The notes beneath the pieces were generated by a model that made no database searches, had not been told where the DNA came from, and was given only the letters and a program-made list of their open reading frames with translations. Below, piece after piece: positions 35,601-44,251 of a stretch of DNA of 64,000 bases. The DNA lies in contig NZ_BQYI01000001.1 of NCBI RefSeq assembly GCF_027923405.1, positions 4,282,501 to 4,346,500 on the forward strand, in the 5' to 3' direction. Source of the stretch: Paenibacillus sp. YYML68. GTDB taxonomy: Bacteria; Bacillota; Bacilli; Paenibacillales; NBRC-103111. Each line of letters starts with the position of its first letter. Within the stretch, counting starts at the first letter, position 1. Both the position numbers and the translations under genes were made by a program.

Positions 35601-38600
35601 TCGATCGTGCCGTGCAGCTGATCCTTCAGCGTCAAGCCGTTCGGCAAGAAGCCAGCCACATCCAGCTCTACAGCTCGCTCCTGCTCACTGCGGTTGACCA
35701 CGAGCAGAGCGCCCTTCGTATCGTTCTTACGTGCATAGGCAATGACATCGTCCTTTGCATGAGCAAGCTTCAGCTCACCGGTGCGGAAGACGTCTTCGTT
35801 GTTGCGAATGTGCGAAGCCTTCTGATACGTGCTGAACAGCTCCTCGTACTTGCCATTACCCTTGAAGCTGCCATCTGTATTCATCGCGACGCGCTCCCAA
35901 GGGAACGAACGGCGGGAATCCGGGTCCTTCGTACCGGTTACCGCAACCTCATCTCCATAGTAGATCGTAGGCGCCCCCGGATAGCCCATCTGGAAAATCG
36001 CTGTAAGCGCCTGCTGCTTCATCCCCTTCGCCGTAGCCTCAGGTGCGATCGCCGTACGCTCTTCCTCCCAGCCTGGATGATCGTACTTTGTAATCGAACG
36101 AACCGTATCATGGGATGCGACCAGGTTCATCATCGCCTGCCAAGCTTCCTTCGGATAGTCCTCGCGGATCGATTCGAGCGCCTGATGCATCTGCATCGCA
36201 TTACCGGAAATCATATAGTTCTGAATCGCCCCGCGGAATCGGTAGTTCATCACGGAGTCGAATTGATCACCGAGCAAGTAATGGGTAGCAACGCCCCACT
36301 CCTCCCCGATCAGAACCGGGTCCTCGATCGTCTGACCACTTCCATTCGTACGGCCCTTCGCTGACTTGACCGCCTCGCGGAACTTCTCCCATGTTCCAGT
36401 CGACACGTCAGGTGCAACGTCAAGACGCCAGCCGGACGAGCCCATCCACATCCAGCGCTGCGAAGCGACCTTCTGCATCTGCTGCGCAGCTTCGTCATCT
36501 GTCTTGCCGTGCAGGTCATAGCCAATAACGTGGTCACGGTAGTGCGTGCTGTTCCACTCATGCTGGCCTGGTAGCGCCATCGTATCGGCTGGTAAATACT
36601 CAGTCGACGACGTCTGCGGCTCCTTCGAGTCCATCACTGGAAGCGAGTCGTAGCCCCACCATGCATCGTACTTATAGTGCAGACCGTCATCGTCGCGGTT
36701 TTTCACCTTCACGTTCTCAACGGTAAACCAGGTGATATACATGAAGTCTTCCGGGAACTTGTAGTTCACGCCTGTCATCGGATTGATCTGGCTTGTGAAC
36801 TGAGCACGAATCTGTGTCTCGGCATCCTCCTTCGACAAGCCCGGCGTCGCGTTCATCAGATCGTACACCTTCGCCCAATATTCGTAAGCGCCAATCTCCG
36901 GGAACTTGCTGTATCGGTCAAAATAAATCGAATCGTCGCCAACATGGTTAAACACGCCGTCATTAATGACCTTGATGCCTGCGTCACGAGCCGCCTTGGC
37001 GAACTTCTGGAACACCAGGTCAGACGCCTCGCGCGTCTTCACATAATCAAGACCAGAGGTCGGGTCTCCCGGCGTATTGTACACCGGCTCACCGAACATC
37101 GGATCGAGGTGATTGTAGTCGGTCGCGTCATACTTGTGGCTGGAGGCCGCCCATGCAACCGGATTCAAGTATACGGCTGTGATACCAAGCGACTTCAGGT
37201 AGTTAAGCTTCTGCTGAATACCTTGAATATCACCGCCATAGAACTCGTTGTGCCACGCCCCGTCCGTTCTCGCATCTGGGAAATATGGCTTGTTCTCTGC
37301 ATTCGTACGGTCCGGATTTTCCGGAACGGCGTTCCACTCGCCCCATACTTGAGACTGCGCTGGCTCGCTCGCTACACCGCCATCCATGTACTGCAGCTTC
37401 TGTCCGCCCTTGGTCGTCGCATACTCCGGCGTTACAGCACCGCGCGAGCCGTCGAGCAGCTTCGCCCGGTTGTTCGCTTCATTGCCGTCGAAGAAGCGGT
37501 CCGGGAATATTTGATACACGACCGCGTGCTTCATCCAGTCTGGTGTCTGGAAGCTAGGCGCATACACGGTCAAGTCATAAGGGATCGCCCCTTCGCTTGT
37601 TACAGCGCCTGTAGCCCCGCGGTTGCCGTCATCGCCGTACTCGACCTTCGTTAAGCCGTCGACGAGAATGAACTTATAGCCCCATACGCCGATCTTGCCT
37701 GCGAAGGCAGCGGCTGGAATCGTCGCTTCGAAATAATCGGTGTCGCCTACGCTCGTCACACGCTTCATATCGTAAGCGCTCGACAGACCGTCCGGTGAGG
37801 TCAGCTCGACCTTAGCCGTCTGCACATCATCGCGCTTCGCGCCGATCCGCAGTGTCAGCTCCTGACCGCCTGCAGGTATCGCGCCGAACGGCTTCTTGTA
37901 CGTGATCGAGCGGCTGTCGAACTTCAGCTGATCCTTCTGAATGTCGCCGTCATACGTGCCTTCTACAGGCACATAGTTGTGCGTCAGCACCCGTGGATTC
38001 GCCGAGTAATCAAGCGTGAACGTCACATCCGCAGGGTCCAACGTGACCAGCTTCACGTCCTGACCATCGGCAGTGCCGTAGTTCTCATCCCAGTTCGGGC
38101 CGAACGTTACCTTCGCTGCGTAGCTGCCGGCCGGGAAGGTGCGCTGGATTTTGTACACCGTATTGTTGAAGTTGTAATCGACGAAGAACTGCTGGGCAAC
38201 CTGCGGACTCCAATCCGCTTCGCCGAATACGGTCTGTACCGTTCCTACGAGTCTTGGGCGCTTGTCAGCCGCAAGAGCCGGCGTATATGGCTCCAGACCT
38301 TGGACGCCCGCAAGCGAGATACGCGCCTGACCGAGCTCGTCGTTAATGTAATAATCGACCTTCGTCTGTTCCGACAGGTCGAACGCGAAGTTGCCGCCGT
38401 TGTTGCTGAAGCCGTCCCACGTTCCGCTCTTCACGAGCTTGAACTCGTAGTTACCAGGCTCCAGTGTGTGTGAGAATTGATAGAACTCTCCCGCCATATG
38501 CTTCATCTGCGTCTCAGTTGAGCTGTTATTCCAGCCCTGGAAGCTGCCGACGACGACCCACTTCGACTTGCCGCCCGGCTGATCCGTCAGCTCCGACACA

Positions 38601-38722
38601 GCAGCTCTAGCAGCGGGCGTGAACGGACTGACGAACACGCTGAGCACCAGCTGCAGAAGCATCAGCACCGCGGTGAGTAACGCCACGGAGCGCAGACTTC
38701 GCTTAGTATGCAATAGTGACAT
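32675..38722 (-). CDS. SLH-anchored amylopullulanase (GH13, multidomain)
   Basis: This 2015-residue secreted enzyme hydrolyses alpha-1,4 and/or alpha-1,6 links of starch or pullulan at the cell surface. Order: signal peptide (to about 41); two X25-like starch modules (about 52-140 and 155-255); CBM34-like segment (about 265-375); GH13 barrel (about 395-960) with DGVFNHVG, nucleophile Asp in GWRLDVAPD, acid Glu in GEEWG and ASHDT. Fn3/Ig-like modules (about 1060-1365), a CBM20-like module (DIFLAGSTNGWN), a Gly/Pro/Thr linker (near 1600), a pre-SLH domain and three SLH repeats (about 1825-2015) follow. ATG follows AGGAGG. CcpA- and MalR-like operators lie upstream. Confidence 0.93.
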   Translation of the reverse strand: MSLLHTKRSLRSVALLTAVLMLLQLVLSVFVSPFTPAARAAVSELTDQPGGKSKWVVVGSFQGWNNSSTETQMKHMAGEFYQFSHTLEPGNYEFKLVKSGTWDGFSNNGGNFAFDLSEQTKVDYYINDELGQARISLAGVQGLEPYTPALAADKRPRLVGTVQTVFGEADWSPQVAQQFFVDYNFNNTVYKIQRTFPAGSYAAKVTFGPNWDENYGTADGQDVKLVTLDPADVTFTLDYSANPRVLTHNYVPVEGTYDGDIQKDQLKFDSRSITYKKPFGAIPAGGQELTLRIGAKRDDVQTAKVELTSPDGLSSAYDMKRVTSVGDTDYFEATIPAAAFAGKIGVWGYKFILVDGLTKVEYGDDGNRGATGAVTSEGAIPYDLTVYAPSFQTPDWMKHAVVYQIFPDRFFDGNEANNRAKLLDGSRGAVTPEYATTKGGQKLQYMDGGVASEPAQSQVWGEWNAVPENPDRTNAENKPYFPDARTDGAWHNEFYGGDIQGIQQKLNYLKSLGITAVYLNPVAWAASSHKYDATDYNHLDPMFGEPVYNTPGDPTSGLDYVKTREASDLVFQKFAKAARDAGIKVINDGVFNHVGDDSIYFDRYSKFPEIGAYEYWAKVYDLMNATPGLSKEDAETQIRAQFTSQINPMTGVNYKFPEDFMYITWFTVENVKVKNRDDDGLHYKYDAWWGYDSLPVMDSKEPQTSSTEYLPADTMALPGQHEWNSTHYRDHVIGYDLHGKTDDEAAQQMQKVASQRWMWMGSSGWRLDVAPDVSTGTWEKFREAVKSAKGRTNGSGQTIEDPVLIGEEWGVATHYLLGDQFDSVMNYRFRGAIQNYMISGNAMQMHQALESIREDYPKEAWQAMMNLVASHDTVRSITKYDHPGWEEERTAIAPEATAKGMKQQALTAIFQMGYPGAPTIYYGDEVAVTGTKDPDSRRSFPWERVAMNTDGSFKGNGKYEELFSTYQKASHIRNNEDVFRTGELKLAHAKDDVIAYARKNDTKGALLVVNRSEQERAVELDVAGFLPNGLTLKDQLHGTIEGTVAGGKVLLTIPAEAGLMMVSTAQLQTVPTVTDVQATGHDGNVALTWTAVAGAESYQVYRAAIEGGDVTMVGTSTSAMFNDSTVTNGNKYYYAVTAKIGTGESFLSEMASATPAYVIQDVAAPSDVTNAVYAGVGKTTGKITVAVSVYGLTDNTAYAGKEAPGLLTRLAYYKAGTDPAKADETKLRYESDFDRSKIYWASFEPTEAGLYYYYAKASTDNGEHYTHSPTVTVQVYADENDTTPPAAPMLSDFTVESNLANVKWTASDDTAAGYEVYRKSGTDTSYTKLATLAKTATSYVDYAVSNGTAYTYKVAAFDMAYNRSYSDEKSVTPSLVMVDVTLRLHLPSYTPTTDDIFLAGSTNGWNASGTKLHVPSGATSRNVVEYTFKMMAGKTMEYKYTRGSWSTEAFASHSRIPNDTADYGNWAYSSTDTNMKLTITNQGDNKMLVNDYVLRWVDMPMMISIPRISYGEDMTFETTEESIRLKAVVPYGVAFTINDEPIAAGTMDAYGHVDVPSIPLAAGLNTFKLHIEPTAQTLALPWYTDKGRAGQATKTITMKVTRTTGGTPDNGGTPGDGETPGDGDTGGSSGGTGTPTPAPADTSKKRVSEEQLKSSGNKVTIQLGAQEKTVAIPVQAAQAIGTKPLEVVSQGVKLQLPSALLKKLQELAPKGKEAESTIELQAAPVAQEQAAALIGKSEAKAAAGLKLASTVYGFTLSVVDDDGKVTKAERFEEPITLVFDVNAGTDQKLAGVYYIDETGSLEFVQGRWIDGQLHADVYHFSKYAVLEYTKSFTDVKAAHWAAQSIKELAAKHVINGVTSTTFAPEQSVTRAQFAAMLVRALGEDAASAHAQASFADVDSSAWYARAVAKASELGLVSGRDARTFAPNATITREELAAMIVRAYEVKTGKQAVTNGLESKFTDAARISSWAAGYVHAGVQLSLLQGKSEGAFDPQGLATRAESAQVLVNLLNAMTK

Positions 38723-38798
38723 CCTAGGAATGACCTCCTGTATAATGGGGTATGTATATCAACGCAGCAGACTGCGCGGATATCAGACTTGACGCTGT

Positions 38799-38810
38799 GC
38801 AAACGTTTGA
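38799..38810. promoter_or_regulatory. MalR/LacI-type operator candidate
   Basis: GCAAACGTTTGA contains the perfect palindrome CAAACGTTTG, close to the GCAAACGTTTGC operator of LacI-family maltose regulators. It lies 77 bp upstream of the amylopullulanase start. Confidence 0.55.
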
Positions 38811-38819
38811 ATGAATGGA

Positions 38820-38833
38820 TGTTAGCGCTTTCG
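38820..38833. promoter_or_regulatory. CcpA catabolite-response element (cre) candidate
   Basis: TGTTAGCGCTTTCG matches the TGWNANCGNTNWCA consensus at all but the last base. Its position upstream of a starch-degrading enzyme fits glucose repression. Confidence 0.6.
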
Positions 38834-39065
38834 GAATTAAGTGTAGCATAGGCGGCTGCCGACTCGGTAGGGAGTAATATTAACCGATTAGGTAGACGAT
38901 GTTGACCTCTATGGGAGCTCGTTGACGATGATGATAGTGACAGCTGCACAATGCTAAAAAGACGACTCCCCCACTGCGTCCGTCAGAACGCAGCCGTAGA
39001 AGCCGCCTTATAAGTCATAACTATCGTGTGGATAAAGCCATCGTTCCGCTGCGGTGCCCACCGAG

Positions 39066-39332
39066 CTAGCTTCTAGGGCGGCGGGCTGGCCGCTTCCTAC
39101 GCCTTCTGTCTCCTGTGCCGCCGCTCACCTTCGCTTGCATGCGATGGCTGACGCGTTCAGGCTTCGCAAGCTCTACAGTGCGCTTCACCTCGCCAAGCAA
39201 GCCGCCAAGCTGCTTCAGCGCAGGCGTCAGCTGCTCCGCCGATTGGCATAGCGTGTTCACCTTCTCTATAGCGAGCAACATTTCGTCCAGACTATCATTC
39301 ACACTCCGGAGCATACCGGGAAATCGATTCAT
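39066..39332 (-). CDS. small hypothetical protein with basic tail
   Basis: The 88-residue protein is not recognised. Residues 1-55 look like a long helix (SLDEMLLAIEKVNTLCQSAEQLTPALKQLGGLLGEVKR), possibly coiled, and the C-terminus is strongly basic (DRRRRKRPARR). The ATG at 39332 follows AAGGTGG by 9 bases; an upstream ATG at 39374 lacks a site. It lies 124 bp downstream of a FlgB-like gene in the same direction. Confidence 0.5.
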   Translation of the reverse strand: MNRFPGMLRSVNDSLDEMLLAIEKVNTLCQSAEQLTPALKQLGGLLGEVKRTVELAKPERVSHRMQAKVSGGTGDRRRRKRPARRPRS

Positions 39333-39455
39333 CGCATCCAACCACCTTACATTCGTCGTCTTATGCTTCATCATATGCGATGAACGCCCGGATTGGGCTA
39401 GGCGACTGTACCGACATCTATACCGAAATCTGTATCATATACTTGAATCGGGGGA

Positions 39456-39860
39456 CTATCTCAGGTCTGCCAGCAGCTTCTTATGCTTGGAGTAATAGCC
39501 GCCCACGCGATCAATCATATAGTTGTAGACGAGCTGATTTTTGGCAAGACTGGCCATCTCGTAATCAATATCTACGTTGTTCTGATTGTTGTTCATGACC
39601 GTATGACTCAGCTTTCTGACTTGGTGCGGGACCTCAGTTGGCGGCTTGTGGCCTGGCAGATGCTTCGCTTCCGTCTGATGCAGCTGAAGCTTCGCCTGAT
39701 CCCCGTTCTCGAGCTGACGGCGCAGCTCGTCCTGAAAGACGACCTCCTTCGCCTTATAGTAAGGCGTATCGACATTAGCGATGTTATCCGCAATCACCTT
39801 GTGCTTGAGAGTCAACACATCCAAGAGCGATTCGTTCAGATTATTTCCAAAAGTAACCAC
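39456..39860 (-). CDS. stand-alone FlgB-like rod protein
   Basis: The 134-residue protein matches the FlgB family: N-terminal VIADNIANVDTPYYKAKEVVFQ (the flagellar rod signature) and C-terminal NNNQNNVDIDYEMASLAKNQLVYNYMIDRVGGYY. FlgB forms the proximal rod of the basal body. No other flagellar gene is near, which is unusual since flgB normally heads flgB-flgC-fliE. GTG at 39860 lies 7 bases after GAGGAGG; the upstream extension to 39956 is unsupported. It may be a flagellar paralogue or a moved copy. Confidence 0.8.
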   Translation of the reverse strand: MVTFGNNLNESLLDVLTLKHKVIADNIANVDTPYYKAKEVVFQDELRRQLENGDQAKLQLHQTEAKHLPGHKPPTEVPHQVRKLSHTVMNNNQNNVDIDYEMASLAKNQLVYNYMIDRVGGYYSKHKKLLADLR

Positions 39861-39971
39861 GGTGCATCCTCCTCGGTCGATATAGGTGCTCTCAATATAG
39901 CAATCAGTACCGTCTAGCGTCAATGAGGAGATTAATGGTGCACAGGTGTGCTGCAATTGCCCTGCGCACAG

Positions 39972-41864
39972 CTAGCCCTGCACATTCCGAAACTGACTGT
40001 GGAACATCTCGTAATACGTCTTCCTCTGCTCCAGCAGCTCCTCGTGACTGCCCTGCTCGGTCACGGTGCCGCGGTCGATAACCATGATCGTATCGGCATC
40101 CCGAATCGTATTCAGCCGATGCGCAATAATGAAGCTGGTCCGCTCCTGCATCATGTGCAGCAGCGCCTCTTGAATGTGCAGCTCCGTACGCGTATCGATG
40201 CTGCTCGTCGCTTCGTCCAGAATGAGTATCGAAGGCTGGGCCAAAATCACTCGCGCAATCGCCAGCAGCTGGCGCTGACCTTGACTCAAATTCGCCGCGT
40301 TCTCCGACAGCAGCGTATCATAGCCTCCAGGCAGACGGCGAATGAACGCATCCGCATTGGCAAGCTTCGCCGCCGCGACGACCTCATCGTCAGTAGCATC
40401 TGGCTTGCCGTACTTTATATTATCCCGGATCGTTCCCGAGAACAGGTACGTATCCTGCAGCACGATCCCGAAGCAGCGACGCAGGCTGTCCCGTGTATAG
40501 TCGCGAACATCTCGGCCGTCGATCAGGATGCGACCACTGGTCACATCATAGAACCGTGTCAGCAAATTGACGATCGTCGTCTTGCCCGCACCCGTAGGTC
40601 CTACCAAGGCGATCATACTATTGACGGGCGCCTCGAAGCTGACGTCCTTCAGAATCATAGCGTCGGGCCGGTAGCCGAAGCTGACACGCTCGAATACGAC
40701 GTGGCCCTTCGGCTCGCGCAGCACGACGGCCTCTGGCGCATCCTCCGGCTCCTCCTGCTCGTCGAGCACCTCGAATGCCCGCTCGGCCCCGGCAATACCG
40801 GATAGCATTACATTGTACGTTTGCGCCAGTTCGTTGAGCGGCCGTACGAATTGTCTCGAATAGCCAATGAAGCTGGCGATGACGCCAACCGTGATGGAGC
40901 CGTTCACCGCGAGCAGCCCGCCGACCAGTGCAATGGCCGCGAAGCCAATGTTGTTAATGACGCTAAGGAGCGGCATCATGAAGCCGGACCAGACCTGCGC
41001 CTTCAGCGACGCCTGCATCAGCTTGCCGTTCACCTCTTCGAACTGCTCGATCGACTTGCCCTCGTGATTGAACGCCTTCACCAGCTGTTGTCCAGTAATC
41101 GTCTCTTCGATATGACCGTTCAATCGTCCGAGCTGCGCTTGCTGCTCCTTGAAGAGAACTCCCGTTCGCTTCGTAATGGTGCGAGCGAGTAGAAACACAA
41201 GCGGCACCGTCACCATCGCAGCGAGCGTAAGCAGCGGACTGAGCACCAGCATCATGACGAGTGAGCCGACAATCGCGATCGTCCCTGACATCAGTTGAAT
41301 CGTCGATTGGGATAAAGTCGTGCTCACGTTGTCCATATCGTTCGACAGTCTGCTCATCACTTCGCCGTGCGGACGGCTGTCGAAGAAGCCGAGCGGCAGC
41401 TTCTGCAGCTTCTCGAACAGCGCCTGACGCATGCGCATGACGACGCGCTGTGAGATGCCTGCCATGTACCAGCCTTGCAGTAACGTAAGCGCACCTTCCC
41501 CGATATATGCCGCCACAAGCGCGATGACCATCATCATGAGCAGCCCCGGATCGTCCGCCTTCACCGCATCGACCGCAACGCCAATCAGATAAGGACCTGC
41601 GACAGTAAGCACGGATTGAATAAGCACGAACGTCAGAATGAGCGCAAGGCCGCGCTGATCGTTGCCGAAGTAGGCCCACAGCCGGCGTACAGTCGCGCGG
41701 AACCGCTTCGGCTTCACGACAGGTGCGCCTCTGCCTGGAGCACCCGGATGACCGGGACCGCCCGGCATTCCTCCTGGCATTCCTCCTGGCCGAACGGGAG
41801 CGCCCTGCATCGCAGTAGACGCGGACGCTGCATTCAACTCGGGCCGCCGCTGTTCGTTAGACAT
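39972..41864 (-). CDS. heterodimeric ABC exporter subunit, canonical catalytic residues
   Basis: The 630-residue half-transporter has a Gly/Pro-rich N-terminal extension (PGGMPGGMPGGPGHP), six membrane helices (about 60-340) and an ATPase domain with Walker A GPTGAGKTT. Walker B LILDEATSSID keeps the catalytic Glu and the H-loop is IIAHRL. Its signature reads LSQGQ rather than LSGGQ. Together with the partner encoded immediately upstream it should form a drug- or lipid-type exporter with one degenerate ATP site, as in BmrCD. The ATG overlaps the partner's stop by 8 bp. Confidence 0.9.
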   Translation of the reverse strand: MSNEQRRPELNAASASTAMQGAPVRPGGMPGGMPGGPGHPGAPGRGAPVVKPKRFRATVRRLWAYFGNDQRGLALILTFVLIQSVLTVAGPYLIGVAVDAVKADDPGLLMMMVIALVAAYIGEGALTLLQGWYMAGISQRVVMRMRQALFEKLQKLPLGFFDSRPHGEVMSRLSNDMDNVSTTLSQSTIQLMSGTIAIVGSLVMMLVLSPLLTLAAMVTVPLVFLLARTITKRTGVLFKEQQAQLGRLNGHIEETITGQQLVKAFNHEGKSIEQFEEVNGKLMQASLKAQVWSGFMMPLLSVINNIGFAAIALVGGLLAVNGSITVGVIASFIGYSRQFVRPLNELAQTYNVMLSGIAGAERAFEVLDEQEEPEDAPEAVVLREPKGHVVFERVSFGYRPDAMILKDVSFEAPVNSMIALVGPTGAGKTTIVNLLTRFYDVTSGRILIDGRDVRDYTRDSLRRCFGIVLQDTYLFSGTIRDNIKYGKPDATDDEVVAAAKLANADAFIRRLPGGYDTLLSENAANLSQGQRQLLAIARVILAQPSILILDEATSSIDTRTELHIQEALLHMMQERTSFIIAHRLNTIRDADTIMVIDRGTVTEQGSHEELLEQRKTYYEMFHSQFRNVQG

Positions 41865-43602
41865 GGTCCGCCAGCTCCTTCCCAATCTGAGATTGGTAGA
41901 TCTCCTGATACACCTTGCAGCCTACAAGCAGCTCCGCATGCGTGCCGATGGCCGCCACCTCACCCTGATCGAGCACGACAATGCGGTCGGCATCCATGAC
42001 AGATGTAATTCGCTGCGCGATGAGGAGGCACGTCACATCGGCCGCAGCCTCCTTCAGCGCCTCCTTCAGCCTCGCCTCCGTCGTCATATCGAGAGCGCTC
42101 GTGCAATCGTCGAGAATCAAAATGCGCGGCTTGCGCACGAGTGCTCTTGCGATCGAGATGCGCTGCTTTTGCCCGCCGGACAAGTTCACACCGCGTTGCC
42201 CGAGTCTGGCCCCGTATCCCTCTGGCAGCTGCTCGATGAACGGATGCGCCTGTGCGATGCGCGCCGCCCGCTCGATCTCCTCGGTCGTCGCGTGCTCGTT
42301 CCCCCAGCGAATGTTATCGGTGATCGTGCCAGAGAACAGCACATTTTTTTGCGGAACGATTGCGATGACCTCGCGCAGCGAGGAGGGGTCAAGCTGCTGC
42401 ACATCTACGCCATCGATCCGCACATGACCGGACTGATAATCGTAGAAGCGCGGAATGAGGCTGACGAGTGAGCTTTTGCCCGAGCCGGTAGAGCCAATGA
42501 TCCCGACCGTCTCCCCCGGCAGACAGGAGAAGCTCACATTCCGCAGCACTGGGACCGCGGCCTCTCCGCTGCCGTAGGCGAACGTCACCTGCTCGAAGTC
42601 AATGCGTCCTTGAATACGCTCTGGAATTGTATCCGTCCCCTTCACGACTCCCCCACGCTGCTCTCTGAACACCTCACTAATGCGCTGCGCTGACGCCTTC
42701 GCTCGGACGAACATCGCGAATACCATCGATACCATCATGAGTGAGAACAAGATTTGCGTCATATAGTTGATGAACGCGACGAGCTCTCCGATCTGGGCAC
42801 TCTGCATAGCCCCCCTATGTACCCATTGCCCTCCAACCCATAGGATGGCGACGATGCCTAGGTTAACCGTAAGCATGATGCCAGGGTTAAAAATCGCCAT
42901 CGCCCGCATCGCTCCGGTCGACGCGTGCTGCTGCTCCTCGTTAATGAGACGAAACCGCTCGGACTCATGATCGAACCGATTGAACGCCTTCACGACGCGC
43001 ACGCCGGCCAAATATTCACGAACCGTACTGTTCAGACGATCGAGCGAGCGCTGTACTTGTCGGAACCGAACGAAGCCGATCTTCATGTTCCATATGACCA
43101 GCAGGACGACGATCGGAATGACGACGGCAAACACGACTGACAGCTGCGGATTGAGCCGAATCGCAAGAATAAGTGCGCCAAGACCAATGAGCGGCGCCTT
43201 GACGAAGATGCGCATCAGACCGCTGACGAAGTTCTGCACGACCGTTATATCGCTCGTCATCCGGGTAATGAGCGAGGCGCGCTCCAGCTTATCCATACTC
43301 TCGAACGATAGCGACTGAATGCTGCGGAACAGGTCCGACCGTAGCTCGGCTCCGAACTGCTGCGACACTCGAACCGCTACGATGTTGCGAATACTTGCCG
43401 CTACTGCTCCTGCAGCCGTAATGAGCAGCATGAGACCACCCATTCGCAGCACCGCATCCATGTCTTGCTTCATCATTCCTTGATCGATAATGATCGCGAG
43501 CAGCGTCGGCATCATCAGATCAGCGGCGGCCTCCATCGTCAGGAAGAGGATGGCGAGTAGAAAGCCCTTCCAATATTTCTTCATATATGTACGATACGGC
43601 AT
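41857..43602 (-). CDS. heterodimeric ABC exporter subunit, degenerate ATP site
   Basis: The 581-residue half-transporter has six membrane helices (about 15-300) and an ATPase domain with Walker A GSTGSGKSS and canonical signature LSGGQ. Its Walker B is LILDDCTSALD, Asp replacing the catalytic Glu, and its H-loop is LIAQRIT, Gln replacing His. These are the marks of the non-hydrolysing subunit in asymmetric exporters. Its good signature serves the partner's active site. The ATG follows GGAGAG. Substrate unknown. Confidence 0.9.
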   Translation of the reverse strand: MPYRTYMKKYWKGFLLAILFLTMEAAADLMMPTLLAIIIDQGMMKQDMDAVLRMGGLMLLITAAGAVAASIRNIVAVRVSQQFGAELRSDLFRSIQSLSFESMDKLERASLITRMTSDITVVQNFVSGLMRIFVKAPLIGLGALILAIRLNPQLSVVFAVVIPIVVLLVIWNMKIGFVRFRQVQRSLDRLNSTVREYLAGVRVVKAFNRFDHESERFRLINEEQQHASTGAMRAMAIFNPGIMLTVNLGIVAILWVGGQWVHRGAMQSAQIGELVAFINYMTQILFSLMMVSMVFAMFVRAKASAQRISEVFREQRGGVVKGTDTIPERIQGRIDFEQVTFAYGSGEAAVPVLRNVSFSCLPGETVGIIGSTGSGKSSLVSLIPRFYDYQSGHVRIDGVDVQQLDPSSLREVIAIVPQKNVLFSGTITDNIRWGNEHATTEEIERAARIAQAHPFIEQLPEGYGARLGQRGVNLSGGQKQRISIARALVRKPRILILDDCTSALDMTTEARLKEALKEAAADVTCLLIAQRITSVMDADRIVVLDQGEVAAIGTHAELLVGCKVYQEIYQSQIGKELADHV

Positions 43603-43750
43603 AGCTGCGACATCTCTCCTCTACATGCGTAATCGTCTCTATATTGTATCGCTAATTGCCGTACGTTGCACATGACAACGAAGCGAAGGGCCTCCCTTTA
43701 CGGAAAGCCCTTCATCCTTACCTATGAGACTAAAGCTCCGACTCGCCTCA

Positions 43751-44005
43751 CTAGCCGCGGAAGCCGCGCAGAATGATGACAAGCAGAATATATAGTACCA
43801 GGATCGCTGCCGTAGACGTCCCGACGCCGCCGACATGAGCAGGCTTCTTGGCAGCAGTCGGAGCGGCGTAGATGTTAATCTCCTCGTAGCTCGCGTGGAT
43901 GTTTACTGGCGCACTGTACACTGGCTGCGGCATGGCAGCAGGGGATACGTAAGAAGGGGCTTGCATCGCGGCATTCGGCATTCCATAAGATTTCATATGT
44001 TCCAT
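43751..44005 (-). CDS. small tail-anchored protein, YjcZ-like C-terminus
   Basis: The 84-residue protein has a Pro/Ala/Met-rich N-terminal part. Its C-terminus, GGVGTSTAAILVLYILLVIILRG, resembles the tiny membrane peptides of the YjcZ sporulation family. The ATG at 44005 lies 9 bases after GGAGGTG. It would sit in a membrane by its C-terminus. A spore role is only suggested by resemblance. Confidence 0.65.
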   Translation of the reverse strand: MEHMKSYGMPNAAMQAPSYVSPAAMPQPVYSAPVNIHASYEEINIYAAPTAAKKPAHVGGVGTSTAAILVLYILLVIILRGFRG

Positions 44006-44219
44006 TAGGGTGGACACCTCCATAGATTGGGCCCGAGCGGGTCGCTCCTACAGCTCGCTTCGGGTGTGGCTGAAGTCGTATCGATCGGGTCATTCGTTCC
44101 TGTCGATCACACCATCAGTCTATGGAGGTTCACCTACTCCGCACACGGTATATACCCATTTTTGGATCGTTGCTGTCAAAATACACATTCGCCCTGTTTC
44201 GGCTCCCGCACATCAGACA

Positions 44220-44247
44220 AGCCCCGATTCTCATTCGAATCGGGGCT
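44220..44247 (-). terminator. hairpin after the MBL-fold gene
   Basis: A perfect 11-bp stem AGCCCCGATTC / GAATCGGGGCT has a 6-base loop, 4 bp past the stop. The trailing T run is poor (TTGTCT). Confidence 0.6.
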
Positions 44248-44251
44248 CTGC

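Larger units (their letters stand above)
38723..39065. other. upstream region of the amylopullulanase gene
   Basis: No gene is seen. It holds the ribosome site (AGGAGG, 11 bases before the ATG), a MalR/LacI-type dyad at 38799-38810 and a cre-like site at 38820-38833. A modest CTGCGT/ACGCAG hairpin near 38972-38993 may end the small gene at 39066. Confidence 0.6.

Noticed and set aside
36677-37654. Long open frames on the plus strand inside the amylopullulanase gene (also 33950-34615 and 35480-36364)
   Set aside because: They are antisense shadows created by GC-rich codon use of a well-supported multidomain enzyme; no ribosome sites or domains.
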